Positions 48,592-58,686 are shown, counted from the stretch's first letter. The stretch is DNA of 64,000 nucleotides from Oceanobacillus sp. FSL K6-2867 (GCF_037963145.1 NZ_CP150144.1:1364001-1428000), one strand, 5' to 3'. The notes: generated by a model from the letters alone, not told the origin. Made by a program: numbers and translations.

Positions 48592-50325
48592 CTAAAGCAC
48601 CAGAAAGTATTGCTTAATTAAATGCTGTAATCGATATTTAAATACCTTATCTGAATAATTATTAATTTCTTGTTTAAAGTATTCACGTGCATCCTCGATT
48701 AAGGGTCTTTCTACCCAATTATCTATCTCTACAATACATTTAAATACTTCATGACAATAAGTCCAATGAGAATGCGATATTTCTCCTAGAGGTAAAGGTA
48801 GAAACCATTTATTACTTTTCATTGTTATTATTACTTTCTTTATCTGTTCATCTTCATTCTCATCATTTTTCAATCTAGGGATAAACCTTCTAAATTCAGC
48901 TATTTTATCTAATTCATTTTGGGTAAAACTTTGTTTTTGTATATTTTCGGACATTACTCTTAAAAGATTATCTATTTCATGATTCTTTACTGTAATTTGC
49001 AACGTTGATATAACTTCTTTTACAAAACTAGATTCTCTTTTTATAAAAGTATCAAAATAAGTATCATCATAATTATTACCAAAATCATTATTTTTCATTA
49101 TCCAGTCAACAACTTCATCAACTGTATATTTAAAATCAAAATTTAATTTTTCAGCTATATGTGCTAATTCACCCAAACGTTGTAGATAACCATTTATATG
49201 TGTAGTTTCATCTACATTTTCAATAAATGATGAAAAATCATCAATCTCTTTTATTATTTGTTCATCAGACATAAATAAAGGAGTTAATAAAGGAGTTGTT
49301 GATTCTAAATATGCATTAACCTGTTTAGCTATTTCTTTAAATTGACCTTTGGAAAAATCACCTGTTAAAAACCACTCTAAAATAATTGGTATTAAATTTT
49401 GCATCATACTATTATTTAAATTTCTTTTTAATATATAATGCCATATATAATTCGGATAATTCTTTTTTGAATTATATGCCTCATAAAATGTATCAAGATT
49501 TCCTTCCTTATTTTCTGGCAATAATTTCATTTTACTTTTATGCTCCACTACAAATAAAACAACAGAAAAGCAAATCTTGTAAATATCTTCCTTATTAAAT
49601 CTATCGGTAAATACATCATAATGTTTTATTTCATTGATCACTTCTTTTATAAATAAATCTGTTTTTTCTAAAGTACGTAAATTCCTAAACTTATTATCTA
49701 GATAAATCCCACTAATTTCTGACCAAATAGTATCTCCCATTATTTTTTGGGGTGCATCTCCTGAATAAGTAGTGATTTTGTAGATACGGTCTATAGATTT
49801 TTCGGCATATTCCTCGTATATTCTCTTAGCCTTATCTGAAAAATTATCCGACGAGGCTACTAAAACAATTTTAATTCCATTATTCTTTGTAATAGAATCT
49901 ACAAAACCAAATATTTCTTTAATATCAAAATCGTCACTCTTCCTTTCTAAATCATCAATAATAATAGTTATATTTGATTTAGTCTTCAACTTTCTTTGAA
50001 TATCTTTAAATATATCGGAGATCAACGGTATTGAAATATTAAATCCAAATTGAGATACATTTATTTTCCCCATATTATTTAATATTTTTTTAAATTTAAA
50101 TTCATGTTTGGATAATAAGAGATAATATAACTCCTGATAAAAAGCATTGATATCTCTTTTTCCAAACAATGATATATAGTGAATATTATTTTTGTTTTCT
50201 ATAGATTCAATTATATGTTTTGTTTTCCCAACACCCCATGTACCGTCAAACAGTATCTTTTGATAGGGCAAATCATCAAGTTTATCCATAACTCCAATAA
50301 TTTTTGTGGCTTCTATTTTTAACAC
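48592..50325 (-). CDS. KAP-type P-loop NTPase, candidate defence protein
   Basis: A 577-residue protein. Walker A FDGTWGVGKTKHI at about residue 28, Walker B ITIIIDDLERKSDDFD at about 120-135 and sensor-like VLVASSDNF: features of KAP-family STAND-like ATPases. The remaining 400 residues are helical and unrecognised, without membrane segments. KAP ATPases are often found in mobile elements and antiphage loci. Starts with GTG behind AGAAGAAGG. Stands alone downstream of int. Function unknown; defence is an inference from context. Confidence 0.65.
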   Translation of the reverse strand: MLKIEATKIIGVMDKLDDLPYQKILFDGTWGVGKTKHIIESIENKNNIHYISLFGKRDINAFYQELYYLLLSKHEFKFKKILNNMGKINVSQFGFNISIPLISDIFKDIQRKLKTKSNITIIIDDLERKSDDFDIKEIFGFVDSITKNNGIKIVLVASSDNFSDKAKRIYEEYAEKSIDRIYKITTYSGDAPQKIMGDTIWSEISGIYLDNKFRNLRTLEKTDLFIKEVINEIKHYDVFTDRFNKEDIYKICFSVVLFVVEHKSKMKLLPENKEGNLDTFYEAYNSKKNYPNYIWHYILKRNLNNSMMQNLIPIILEWFLTGDFSKGQFKEIAKQVNAYLESTTPLLTPLFMSDEQIIKEIDDFSSFIENVDETTHINGYLQRLGELAHIAEKLNFDFKYTVDEVVDWIMKNNDFGNNYDDTYFDTFIKRESSFVKEVISTLQITVKNHEIDNLLRVMSENIQKQSFTQNELDKIAEFRRFIPRLKNDENEDEQIKKVIITMKSNKWFLPLPLGEISHSHWTYCHEVFKCIVEIDNWVERPLIEDAREYFKQEINNYSDKVFKYRLQHLIKQYFLVL

Positions 50326-50519
50326 CTTCTTCTAAAAATTTATATTTTTTGTTTCATAGTACAACAAAACTTATATTATTGTTAGTATCCAAGACAGACA
50401 AATAGCATACAATTTATTTCACTAAACCCGTTTATCACAATAATTTTAACGAACAATATTCCATTGTATATAATTCCAAGTTATTTACAAACTAATTAAA
50501 TAAGGGAGGTGAAAAAAAT

Positions 50520-50981
50520 ATGAAATTTATTAAGGTATTTATTCTCACCACAATTTTATCATTTCTTTTATTTCCCACCAATGGAATGGCATCAACACTT
50601 GAGATATTACCATCATCAGAAAAATCAAACGAATGGGAAATAGTTATTGATAAACCTAAAAATAATGAAGTCAAATCAAAACCTGATGTCTATAATATAT
50701 ATAGTATGGCTATTAAGTATATTGGTAATGAAGACATTAAAATTGAAAGAGTGGAAATGTACAGAAATGACCCAAGTTCTTCGTATGATTTTGAATTACT
50801 TACTGCTTCTGGTGATGATTTAGAGTTAGAGGTATTAGAAAAGAATAGTGATCACCCAGTTATTAGCCATCAGAATTTTTTAATTTCTACTGAGGCAACG
50901 AATTTGAAAGTTATTGTTACTTGGAAAAAGGAAGGCAAAGAATCCCGTAAGTACAGAGAAGAATTTAATTTTAAACAATAA
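50520..50981 (+). CDS. Secreted protein of unknown function
   Basis: A 153-residue protein with a signal peptide (MKFIKVFILTTILSFLLFPTNGMAS) and a beta-rich body (IVIDKPKNNEVKSKPDVYNIYSMAIKYIGNEDIKIERVEMYRNDPSS). Excellent ribosome site GGGAGGTG, followed by a strong terminator. Divergent from the KAP gene. No family recognised. Confidence 0.65.
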   Translation: MKFIKVFILTTILSFLLFPTNGMASTLEILPSSEKSNEWEIVIDKPKNNEVKSKPDVYNIYSMAIKYIGNEDIKIERVEMYRNDPSSSYDFELLTASGDDLELEVLEKNSDHPVISHQNFLISTEATNLKVIVTWKKEGKESRKYREEFNFKQ

Positions 50982-50984
50982 ATA

Positions 50985-51018
50985 GTGGGGAGAGAGGAGA
51001 AAACTCCCTCTCCTTTTT
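50985..51018 (+). terminator. Terminator after secreted protein gene
   Basis: GGAGAGAGGAG/CTCCCTCTCC-like stem and TTTTT. Confidence 0.75.
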
Positions 51019-51290
51019 GCTTTTAATATCAGTATCTTTATTATAGAAACGCACCAGGTAGTTTAAGTGTAATCTTTCACAAAGTTAGCACAAATAGATG
51101 TTGTTTAATATACAGTATCCTTGTACTGCGTAGCAACGTTTTTTGACAGGATCTAAATCTCAAAATGATATTCTAGTTAAATTTAGAAATAAAACAAAAT
51201 GAACTAGTGTTCAAGTTAAATAATTCTCTTTTTGATTTAGAAAAATATCCGAATATATGTAGTGTTAAGATAATAAAATTTAATTATAAA

Positions 51291-52463
51291 TTAATGGGTT
51301 ACCTGTAATTCATCTGATTTGTACCCTATATCTACTTCCATATTAATCGTTTCAAACCATCTTTTTTCAAAATCAAAAAACACATAATTTGTTGCATTAC
51401 TTTCAGCAATACTTTTGTATCTTATCCCTGTTATGCCATGGAATTTAACACATTGTGATAAAAAATTAGGGATTAGATATTCTTGTTTATTGCTAGTGGA
51501 CATCTCAAAGCTAGTATACTGTACTAATGGAGAATCATAACCGGATAAATCAAGTAAACGGACAGGCTGTATAAGTTTCCATTCTATAATATCATATCTT
51601 AAATCTGAGCTTTCTATGGCTATTTCTTTCAAAGCCACGTTTCTACTCGAACAAGTATAAAGCTCCCCTTGGCCAATAACATTAAATCTTCCATGACCAG
51701 CAACTCCGTGCGGTGCTTCAAACATTTCTAAATCAGTATAAGGAAGCGCCCTCTCATTTAAATTTCTACCCCTAACACGATATAATTCTATTTGTTCAAA
51801 AGTTTGAAGAATAACTTTGTTTATTTCATTGAAAATCCTTTCTCCGACTGGATGTTGTACACCTAGCATCGGAAATTTCACTAAATGCCTATAAAATTCA
51901 AAAACATCTTCTATTGTTAGACTTTCTAAAATATCAATAATTGCTAAGGTGCTTGGAATATCTTTTAATGGAATTGACTCTTTGTTTTCTTTGTTTTCTA
52001 AAACAAATTCCAAGGTATTACTTTCATTATTATAGCTTTGATTAAGGCTATATTCTTCTCTCGGGATTCTACTGAATATTTTGTTTGCATCTAGATTTTC
52101 ATTAAATAAAGACATTTCTTTAATAACCGGACTTGTAAGAACCCAATTAGAACTAAGAGGTTTTAGTTGGATCTCGGTAGCAATATTACTCATGGCTTCT
52201 AGCGTACTGTCTGGCATCTTTATTTGTGATCCTATACCACCCAATGCTTTTAGCGTACTGTCTGGCATCTTTATTTGCGATCCTATACCACCCAATGCTT
52301 TTAGCGTACTGTCTGGCATCTTTATTTGCGATTCTATACTACTCAATGCTTTTAGCGTACTGTCTGGTTTCTTTATTTGCGATTCTATACTACTCAATGC
52401 TTTTACAGGTGCTTGAAATTCTTTATTTATATATTTATCTGAATTTTCTTTTTTAAATGTCAA
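51291..52463 (-). CDS. RES-domain protein with 17-residue N-terminal repeats
   Basis: A 390-residue protein. Residues 22-88 contain four near-identical 17-mers (PDSTLKALGGIGSQIKM). Residues about 210-375 form a RES domain: YRVRGR (Arg), GHGRFNVIGQGELYTCSSRNVALKE (Glu) and GIRYKSIAESNATNYVFF (Ser), the R-E-S residues of NAD+-degrading toxins such as MbcT and of the ADP-ribosyltransferase fold. Classical RES toxins are about 180 aa and paired with an Xre antitoxin; here none is adjacent, and the N-terminal part may carry the regulatory or partner-binding role. Same strand as, and 145 bases after, the DUF4365 gene. Confidence 0.75.
   Translation of the reverse strand: MTFKKENSDKYINKEFQAPVKALSSIESQIKKPDSTLKALSSIESQIKMPDSTLKALGGIGSQIKMPDSTLKALGGIGSQIKMPDSTLEAMSNIATEIQLKPLSSNWVLTSPVIKEMSLFNENLDANKIFSRIPREEYSLNQSYNNESNTLEFVLENKENKESIPLKDIPSTLAIIDILESLTIEDVFEFYRHLVKFPMLGVQHPVGERIFNEINKVILQTFEQIELYRVRGRNLNERALPYTDLEMFEAPHGVAGHGRFNVIGQGELYTCSSRNVALKEIAIESSDLRYDIIEWKLIQPVRLLDLSGYDSPLVQYTSFEMSTSNKQEYLIPNFLSQCVKFHGITGIRYKSIAESNATNYVFFDFEKRWFETINMEVDIGYKSDELQVTH
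52198..52401. repeat. Tandem 51-bp repeat, four copies, within the RES gene
   Basis: Units at 52198-52248, 52249-52299, 52300-52350 and 52351-52401; the period is in frame (17 codons). Units 2 and 3 are almost identical, so recent expansion or contraction is likely. Confidence 0.9.
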
Positions 52464-52608
52464 CAGATTATCCTCCTTTACTCAAACCCCCAGTTTTTAC
52501 TGCACTGGTTTTATCAGTAATAATCGATATTTTTTTCAAATAATTGGGACAATCCTGGAATTGGAGCTTACTTTCAGAAAGGTCTCAAGGTACACAAAAG
52601 GTATAAAA

Positions 52609-53910
52609 TTATAGTATTTTCTCTATTTCATAATTGAGTATTACAAGGTGCTTATAAAATTCACTTATAAATTGATAATTTAAATACTGTTTATTTCTTT
52701 CATTTCCTTCAATAGCGATAGCCAAATTATCCAAGTCACCCAGTGCAGCTTCCAAAGCCCTATGAAGCGTTTTACACTCATAAGGTGGAAGGCAATCACT
52801 TAACAAAATATAGTTACTGCTATATTCTCCTCGCTTTCCAATTATGTAGTTATAAAAGTTACTAATATCTTCCTCAGCAAATAATTTCTGAAGTAATTCA
52901 AGTTCACTTTTTGCAAATAATAGAGCTTCTCTTACACCTTCTAAATAATAAGTTTTTGAGGTTGAGTTTAACAAAAGGTAATCTTGCAATGGTCTGTTAT
53001 ATTCCCACTTTACTCTTATATTGTCTTCACCAATTAGCTGGTCGTAATCCTTTATAAATAATGAAGGGCTGTTTTTCCTATTAATCCATTCAGTTCTACA
53101 AAATGGGAGTCCATATTCAAATTGAATCAAATCATCATAGAAAGATAACCAAACATAGTCTGGTTCTGACTTAACACTTCTTCCTTCTAATATTCGCTTA
53201 TTATATCTATTGTTTTTAATCTTCGCGTTAATCTTTTTTATCAACTCAATAGTTGAATCCCTTGACGTGGCAAACGAACGTTCTAAGTAAATTTTGGCAC
53301 TAATTCTTCTGTTGTTAAAATTAGAATCATCTTTCTCCTCTAATATGGTAAAATAATGTTCACTAGTATCTTGTTTTCTCCACTGTTGAATTTCATTTAT
53401 TCCATTAATCGATATGCCTTTTATTTCGTCATAAAAACAACTTTCTTCTGATACTTCATTTTCAATTGGTATCTTAATGGTCACTGATGAGGTGTTATTT
53501 CTCCAATTTCCATTATTTTTTTCTAATACTTTGAATATATATTGCTGAGTCCATAACCAATATGCTCTCTTCTCTTCAACATCATAGAGAACTATGATAA
53601 CTGGAATATCACACACATCACAAAAGTTTAAAAATTTTACTGGACAGTCAAAAGTAATCAGTTCCTTACCCTTTTTTACTGAAGTTGTTGATTTCAACTG
53701 TACTTTAACAATTTTGGCAGTGGTTTCGCCTACCATAGAAAAAACCTCTATCTCTCCATCAATATCATTGTCTTTGTCTTGTACTCTGTATTTCCATCCA
53801 TTCTCCTCAATTACACCTTCGAAAAACCTTCTTGACTTACCCTCATTGATACTTTTTTCATCATATTGAGACCTATTCAAATATAAAACAGCCTTTCCTT
53901 TTTTGTTCAT
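52609..53910 (-). CDS. DUF4365 protein, nuclease-like fold
   Basis: A 433-residue protein. The N-terminal 140 residues match DUF4365: KSRRFFEGVIEENGWKYRVQDKDNDIDGEIEVF, KIVKVQLKSTTSV, which has the D...E-x-Q-x-K order of PD-(D/E)XK nucleases. The remaining part (about 190-433) is a helical, unrecognised domain. I set the start at 53910 (MNKKGKAVLYLN); the frame is open to 54057, but that N-terminus is hydrophobic and unrelated to DUF4365. No typical ribosome site is near either. With the RES gene it may form a two-gene antiphage or toxin system (inference). Confidence 0.65.
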   Translation of the reverse strand: MNKKGKAVLYLNRSQYDEKSINEGKSRRFFEGVIEENGWKYRVQDKDNDIDGEIEVFSMVGETTAKIVKVQLKSTTSVKKGKELITFDCPVKFLNFCDVCDIPVIIVLYDVEEKRAYWLWTQQYIFKVLEKNNGNWRNNTSSVTIKIPIENEVSEESCFYDEIKGISINGINEIQQWRKQDTSEHYFTILEEKDDSNFNNRRISAKIYLERSFATSRDSTIELIKKINAKIKNNRYNKRILEGRSVKSEPDYVWLSFYDDLIQFEYGLPFCRTEWINRKNSPSLFIKDYDQLIGEDNIRVKWEYNRPLQDYLLLNSTSKTYYLEGVREALLFAKSELELLQKLFAEEDISNFYNYIIGKRGEYSSNYILLSDCLPPYECKTLHRALEAALGDLDNLAIAIEGNERNKQYLNYQFISEFYKHLVILNYEIEKIL

Positions 53911-54057
53911 GTATAAATTATAACATCCAAAAAGTAATAACTTACTAATGATTTTTTCAAGCCAGTTGCTCCCAGGAAATACCCCTAAAATGTTCCCAAA
54001 AAGTAAGATTCGAAGCTTGAACCAAATAATGGGACGATGATTAATTCCTAAATTCAA

Positions 54058-54582
54058 AAAGCTTTATGTATAAAATTACATAATTTGAAAAAGAAGGTTC
54101 CTCAGATTGTTGAAAACCAAATCTTTAATTAAAAGTCTTTACTTTAAATCATTGTTTTAACTAAAGAATGCTTTTATAGCACAGTAAGCGTCTATTACGT
54201 AATATTGGAGTTACTCCATCCTTGCATGTTTGGTTTGCTCAACAAATATCAAAATAGTAGTACCAGATACTGCTATTTAAACTTCCTTAATCTTATTACG
54301 CTATCCAGCCACGTTAGTTTAAGTGCACCCCTTCACAATCTTCATATATCATTTCAATCATTACTATAAATTCAGTTTACACTAAAATTGCTTATTTAAG
54401 AAAATTCTTTCAAAAATTTACTAACCGATCGTTCTTCTAAAAAAAAGTTCTATTATAAGAATAGGATAATTTTCACAATTTTTTTATAACACTGAACTTA
54501 AATCTGCTGAAAAAAATATAACTCAGGAATCCATATAATCTTAAAGACATGAGGAAATTACTTAACTCGTCCAATTACACAA
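54058..54582. other. Gene-free region before integrase remnant
   Basis: About 520 AT-rich bases with no convincing frame. Probably decayed element DNA. Confidence 0.5.
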
Positions 54583-54766
54583 TTTAAGGTACTCTAAAGC
54601 GTCTTTATCAATACATTAAGGTAAATTGCTATAGAACCATCAAAAAAAGCTAGGACATGCCTCTATTAAGACTAAAATTAATGTATATGGTCATCTGTTC
54701 CCTAATAAACAAAAAGATACTTTAGATAAACTTGCCGATTTGTTTAAAACACGAACATTATAAAAT
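54583..54766 (+). pseudogene. int: Integrase C-terminal remnant beside tRNA-Leu
   Basis: Matches 48240-48413 of the intact int: GCTAGGACATGCCTCTATTA, ATGTATATGGTCATCTGTTCC, AAACACGAACATTA. The last about 35 codons read well, but upstream stops interrupt the frame. It is followed by the same end sequence as the 28.65-kb remnant. Confidence 0.8.
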
Positions 54767-54820
54767 AAATAGAATACTTCCATTTACTTAAACGGAGTAA
54801 AACTGGAGTAACAGCAATAA

Positions 54821-54890
54821 AAAAAGCACCCATTCCCTTAAGAAATGAGTGAATAAAAAAATACCAATAGGCTTAAACCCCTTGGTATTA
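54821..54890 (-). terminator. Tandem terminators at the integrase end, right after tRNA-Leu
   Basis: Two hairpins on the minus strand: TACCAA/TTGGTA (54854-54890) and CACTCATTTC/GAATGGGTG (54821-54851), each followed by seven T. They lie 18 bases past the tRNA-Leu 3' end and would stop the tRNA array transcript before it enters the element. Confidence 0.75.
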
Positions 54891-54904
54891 CTGCATTTAC
54901 AATT

Positions 54905-54991
<87 letters not shown>

Positions 54992-55022
54992 AGAATATAG
55001 TAATTATTGAATCAAAATTAAT

Positions 55023-55098
55023 TGGTGAGCCATGAAGGATTCGAACCTTCGACCCTTTGATTAAAAGTCAAATGCTCTACCGACTGAGCTAATGGCTC
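55023..55098 (-). tRNA. tRNA-Lys(TTT)
   Basis: GAGCCAT acceptor, anticodon TTT, CCA encoded. Confidence 0.95.
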
Positions 55099-55215
55099 AT
55101 AGTTAAGTTCCCCTCATCCATTTCATAGATAATAATACACTTATTACTATATGACAGGAATAAAAAAAATACTATTTAAGTAAATAGTATTAACTTCTTC
55201 TTTTATAAATAAAAT

Positions 55216-55290
55216 TGGCTGGGCCACTAGGATTCGAACCTAGGATACACGGGATCAAAACCCGATGCCTTACCGCTTGGCTATGGCCCA
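55216..55290 (-). tRNA. tRNA-Gln(TTG)
   Basis: TGGGCCA acceptor, anticodon TTG, CCA encoded. It is 117 bases from tRNA-Lys. Confidence 0.95.
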
Positions 55291-55295
55291 ACTTA

Positions 55296-55372
55296 TGGCG
55301 GTCCGGACGGGACTCGAACCCGCGACCTCCTGCGTGACAGGCAGGCATTCTAACCAACTGAACTACCGGACC
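55296..55372 (-). tRNA. tRNA-Asp(GTC), array copy
   Basis: Identical to 10062-10138 over the whole gene. Confidence 0.97.
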
Positions 55373-55396
55373 CAATATTTTATTTTAAAGAAATGA

Positions 55397-55468
55397 TGAC
55401 CCGTACGGGATTCGAACCCGTGTTACCGCCGTGAAAGGGCGGTGTCTTAACCGCTTGACCAACGGGCC
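55397..55468 (-). tRNA. tRNA-Glu(TTC)
   Basis: GGCCCGT acceptor, anticodon TTC, CCA not encoded. Confidence 0.95.
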
Positions 55469-55477
55469 ATTTTGCAA

Positions 55478-55568
55478 TGGCGGAGAAGGAGGGATTTGAA
55501 CCCTCGCGCCGCTTACACGACCTACACCCTTAGCAGGGGCGCCTCTTCAGCCACTTGAGTACTTCTCC
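55478..55568 (-). tRNA. tRNA-Ser(GCT)
   Basis: 91 bases with long variable arm, anticodon GCT, CCA encoded. Confidence 0.95.
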
Positions 55569-55571
55569 GGA

Positions 55572-55646
55572 TGGCTCCACAGGTAGGATTCGAACCTACG
55601 ACCGATCGGTTAACAGCCGATTGCTCTACCACTGAGCTACTGTGGA
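55572..55646 (-). tRNA. tRNA-Asn(GTT)
   Basis: TCCACAG acceptor, anticodon GTT, CCA encoded. First tRNA of the array. Confidence 0.95.
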
Positions 55647-55759
55647 ATAATAATTCTTTATGTATCTCAATCGCTGGGTTTGAACTCTTTTTCCTCTTTT
55701 CAGCAAAGGGTTATTCCTTCTCAGATAAGAAGTATTGAATAATTACAGCAACGTTGAAT

Positions 55760-55788
55760 ATCATACTATAAATTTTTTAAGTTGTCAA
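55760..55788 (-). promoter_or_regulatory. Promoter of the tRNA array
   Basis: TTGACA, 17 bases, TATGAT, 110 bases before tRNA-Asn; a second TTGACG-N17-TAAATT lies further upstream (about 55840-55868). It serves Asn-Ser-Glu-Asp-Gln-Lys-Leu. Confidence 0.75.
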
Positions 55789-55992
55789 GGATTTTTGAAA
55801 AAGTTTTTTAAACAAAAAGCTGACTTATTAGCTTATTTAATTTAACACGGATGACATATTTCGTCAATGGTTTAACTAATTTTTTCGCAAAAACAAACAA
55901 ATATCTTTTTGGATAAAAGGCAGCAAACTTTACGATCTACATAAATACGGTAATTGCATTTATAAAAAGGAACTACATACGCCACCTTCTTT

Positions 55993-56460
55993 TTAATCTA
56001 TAGAAACATATTTTAGAGCACCTTTACACTTCCCGCATCTATATTTTTGTATATTGATACGTCTTTTTCTTTCATAAACCTGATCGCATTTTTTACATCT
56101 ATATACATGTTTGTAGTTTTTTTCTTCTGAGGGTAGTGGGCTGCAAAATCTTGGAGAACCGGTTCGCTTCAATAATTCCCTGAAATCCTTATCTCGATGC
56201 CGATAACCTTTTCCTTCTATATGAAGGTGATAATGACATAGTTCATGTTTTATGATGCCTATAAATTCATTTTGTCCCATTTCCATCGCGTATTTGGGGT
56301 TTAGTTCAATCAGTCTTTTCACTGGGATATATCTGCCCCCTGTTGTTCTTAGCCGATGATTGAATCGTACATCATCAATGAAGGGTTTTTGAAAATAAGT
56401 AACTGAGATTTTGTTAACTAATTCATATAGTTCCTTTTCATTTATTAAATCCATTTGCAT
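55993..56460 (-). CDS. SprT-like protein (YdcK type)
   Basis: A 155-residue protein: metalloprotease-type motif IIKHELCHYHLH (about residues 69-80), followed by a zinc ribbon with YRCKKC...YRCGKC (about 115-142). Family of SprT/YdcK, conserved in bacilli with poorly known role, related to Spartan. Lies just before the tRNA array as ydcK does in B. subtilis. Ribosome site weak; second ATG at 56454 possible. The 380 bases beyond (56461-56843) contain no gene. Confidence 0.88.
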   Translation of the reverse strand: MQMDLINEKELYELVNKISVTYFQKPFIDDVRFNHRLRTTGGRYIPVKRLIELNPKYAMEMGQNEFIGIIKHELCHYHLHIEGKGYRHRDKDFRELLKRTGSPRFCSPLPSEEKNYKHVYRCKKCDQVYERKRRINIQKYRCGKCKGALKYVSID

Positions 56461-56843
56461 AACTACTTTCTTTTTTATGGGTAGGTCACGTTAGCCTTTT
56501 TTTAATTCTAGCATAAAAATAATGTTTCAGCTTTTTATGTGATAGCAATCTATATACGCAGTATTTTTAATTTTCTATATTATAACTTAGATTGTCTTTT
56601 GTTTACATTGCCTTTCTTAAGCCAATATCTGCATTCTTTTCTCAATTAGTTACTATAAATGATAATACTCACAAAAAATAAAGATTGATTACCATTCTAA
56701 AATTAAGTTTTTAATATGCTCATCCGAATAAATAATATTTTTGATCAATCTCCAATTTATTAAGGATTTAACCTTATTCACCACGTATAAACAGTGTTAA
56801 AATAATAAACTATATTTATAGTAATCTGGTAATGATTGTGATA

Positions 56844-56858
56844 TTATAATAATTGTAT
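56844..56858. promoter_or_regulatory. PerR box upstream of katA
   Basis: TTATAATAATTGTAT, 13 of 15 to the PerR consensus TTATAATnATTATAA, 27 bases before the katA start; peroxide-inducible expression is expected. Confidence 0.7.
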
Positions 56859-56884
56859 TTAAACAATCAGGAGGGATATTTGTT

Positions 56885-58378
56885 ATGAGTGAGGAAAATC
56901 AAAATAAAAAGAGATTGACAACCGCTTTCGGTGCTCCAGTACCCAATGATGATGACGTAAAAACTGCCGGTCCTAGAGGTCCACTTTTAATGGAAGACTT
57001 TTGGTTCCTTGAAAAACTAGCACATTTTGATAGAGAAGTAATACCTGAACGTCGTATGCACGCTAAAGGTGCTGGTGCTTATGGTACATTGACAATCACA
57101 AATGATATTACGAAGTACACAAAAGCAAAAGTTTTCTCAGAAGTCGGCAAAAAGACTGACATGTTCCTACGCTTTTCAACAGTAGCTGGCGAGCGTGGTG
57201 CAGGGGATGCGGACCGCGATATTCGCGGAACAGCTATGAAATTCTATACAGAAGAAGGTAACTGGGACCTTGTAGGAAACAACACACCTGTATTCTTCTT
57301 TAGAGATCCTAAGCGTTTCCCTGATTTAAATCACGTTGTAAAGAAAGATCCTGTAACAAATATGCATAATCCCCAAGCGAACTGGGATTTCTGGTCAAGC
57401 CTGCCAGAAGCGCTGCATCAAGTTACAATCATTATGTCTGATCGTGGTATTCCTAAAACACTTCGACATATGAATTTATTTGGAAGTCATACTTATAGTA
57501 TGTTTAATGCAAACAATGAACGTCATTGGGTGAAATTCCACTTCTATACAGAGCAAGGAATTGAAAACTTAAATGACGAAGAAGCTGGAGCAATCCATAG
57601 CAGTGACCTTGACAGTCATACTAGAGATTTACGCGAAGCAATTGAGCGTGGCGAAAATCCAAAATGGAAAATGTATATCCAGGTTATGACCGATGAGCAA
57701 GCTAAAAACATGCCTTATAACCCATTTGATTTAACAAAAGTTTGGTATAAAGGTGACTTCCCGCTTATTGAAGTTGGAGAGTTAGAGCTTAACCGTAACC
57801 CACAAAACTACTTTGAAGAAGTTGAACAAGCAGCATTTGCTCCAACGAACATTGTACCTGGTATTGGATTCTCACCAGATAAAATGTTACAAGGTAGATT
57901 ATTCTCTTACGGTGATGCACAGCGTTATCGTCTTGGTGTAAACCACTGGCAAATCCCTGTTAACTTCCCTAAAAATGCAAAGGACTTCCATCCGTACCAC
58001 CGCGATGGAGCAATGCGGATCCATCCATACCAGGGCGGACATGTAGCATACAGCCCTAACAGCTATGGTCAATGGGAAGACACTAAGGAACATCAAGAGC
58101 CTGCACTAGAATTAGGTGGAGACGCAAACTACTGGGACTTCGATGAAGATGACAGCCTATACTATGAACAACCAGGTAAGCTATTCCGTCTTCAATCACC
58201 TGAAGCACAACAAAGACTTTTTGAAAATACCGCTAGAAACATGCAAGGTACTAGTAAAGAAGTTCAATTACGCCATATCAACAACTGCTACAAAGCTGAC
58301 CCAGCATATGGTGAAGGTGTAGCTAATGCACTTGGCATCTCCTTAAGTGAAGTAGAAGCAGCAAGTGAACTAGAATAA
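56885..58378 (+). CDS. katA: Catalase KatA
   Basis: A 497-residue small-subunit (clade 3) haem catalase. Visible: [11 protein letters not shown] with the distal His (about 57), [13 protein letters not shown] with the Asn, and [14 protein letters not shown] with the proximal haem-ligand Tyr (about 345). It breaks down H2O2. AGGAGGGA ribosome site, PerR-type operator upstream. Inserted, relative to B. subtilis, between tex and sprT. Monocistronic. Confidence 0.96.
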   Translation: MSEENQNKKRLTTAFGAPVPNDDDVKTAGPRGPLLMEDFWFLEKLAHFDREVIPERRMHAKGAGAYGTLTITNDITKYTKAKVFSEVGKKTDMFLRFSTVAGERGAGDADRDIRGTAMKFYTEEGNWDLVGNNTPVFFFRDPKRFPDLNHVVKKDPVTNMHNPQANWDFWSSLPEALHQVTIIMSDRGIPKTLRHMNLFGSHTYSMFNANNERHWVKFHFYTEQGIENLNDEEAGAIHSSDLDSHTRDLREAIERGENPKWKMYIQVMTDEQAKNMPYNPFDLTKVWYKGDFPLIEVGELELNRNPQNYFEEVEQAAFAPTNIVPGIGFSPDKMLQGRLFSYGDAQRYRLGVNHWQIPVNFPKNAKDFHPYHRDGAMRIHPYQGGHVAYSPNSYGQWEDTKEHQEPALELGGDANYWDFDEDDSLYYEQPGKLFRLQSPEAQQRLFENTARNMQGTSKEVQLRHINNCYKADPAYGEGVANALGISLSEVEAASELE

Positions 58379-58670
58379 TAGAACAAAAGCGCAAGCGCCC
58401 GGTTAGCGACGTACGGACTGCGCCCCGAACTTTGGGGTGGTTCGACCTGTCGAACATTCTTACGAAGAAGATAAAGGAAACATGCCCCTTAGGGGTATAC
58501 TGATGTTAGGCGCAGCCTGATTTTAATCGGCCATCCTTTTCCCCAGAGTCGATGCCCGATTTCACCTCAAGGGTATAAGTGCGACTAGGCCTCTGGAAAA
58601 GCCAGTTGGGAAGTCTCGCTGGGGGCTGAAGCTGGACGTGGTCGTTCCAGCACCTAATTAAACCTTAGTA
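58379..58670. repeat. GC-rich intergenic repeat-like element
   Basis: About 290 bases of markedly higher GC than its surroundings, with GCGCAAGCGC, GACGTACGGACTGCGCC, GGTTCGACCTGTCGAAC and GATAAAGGAAACA tracts and many short inverted repeats. I recall similar non-coding units scattered through Oceanobacillus/Virgibacillus-type genomes. No reading frame. It may be a structured RNA or a non-autonomous repeat. Confidence 0.55.
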
Positions 58671-58686
58671 TTCGAATTTTATAAGC

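Noticed and set aside
52198..52401. Possible CRISPR array
   Set aside because: Repeats are directly adjacent 51-bp units without spacers and lie in frame within a gene; protein tandem repeat instead. No CRISPR array is seen in the window.
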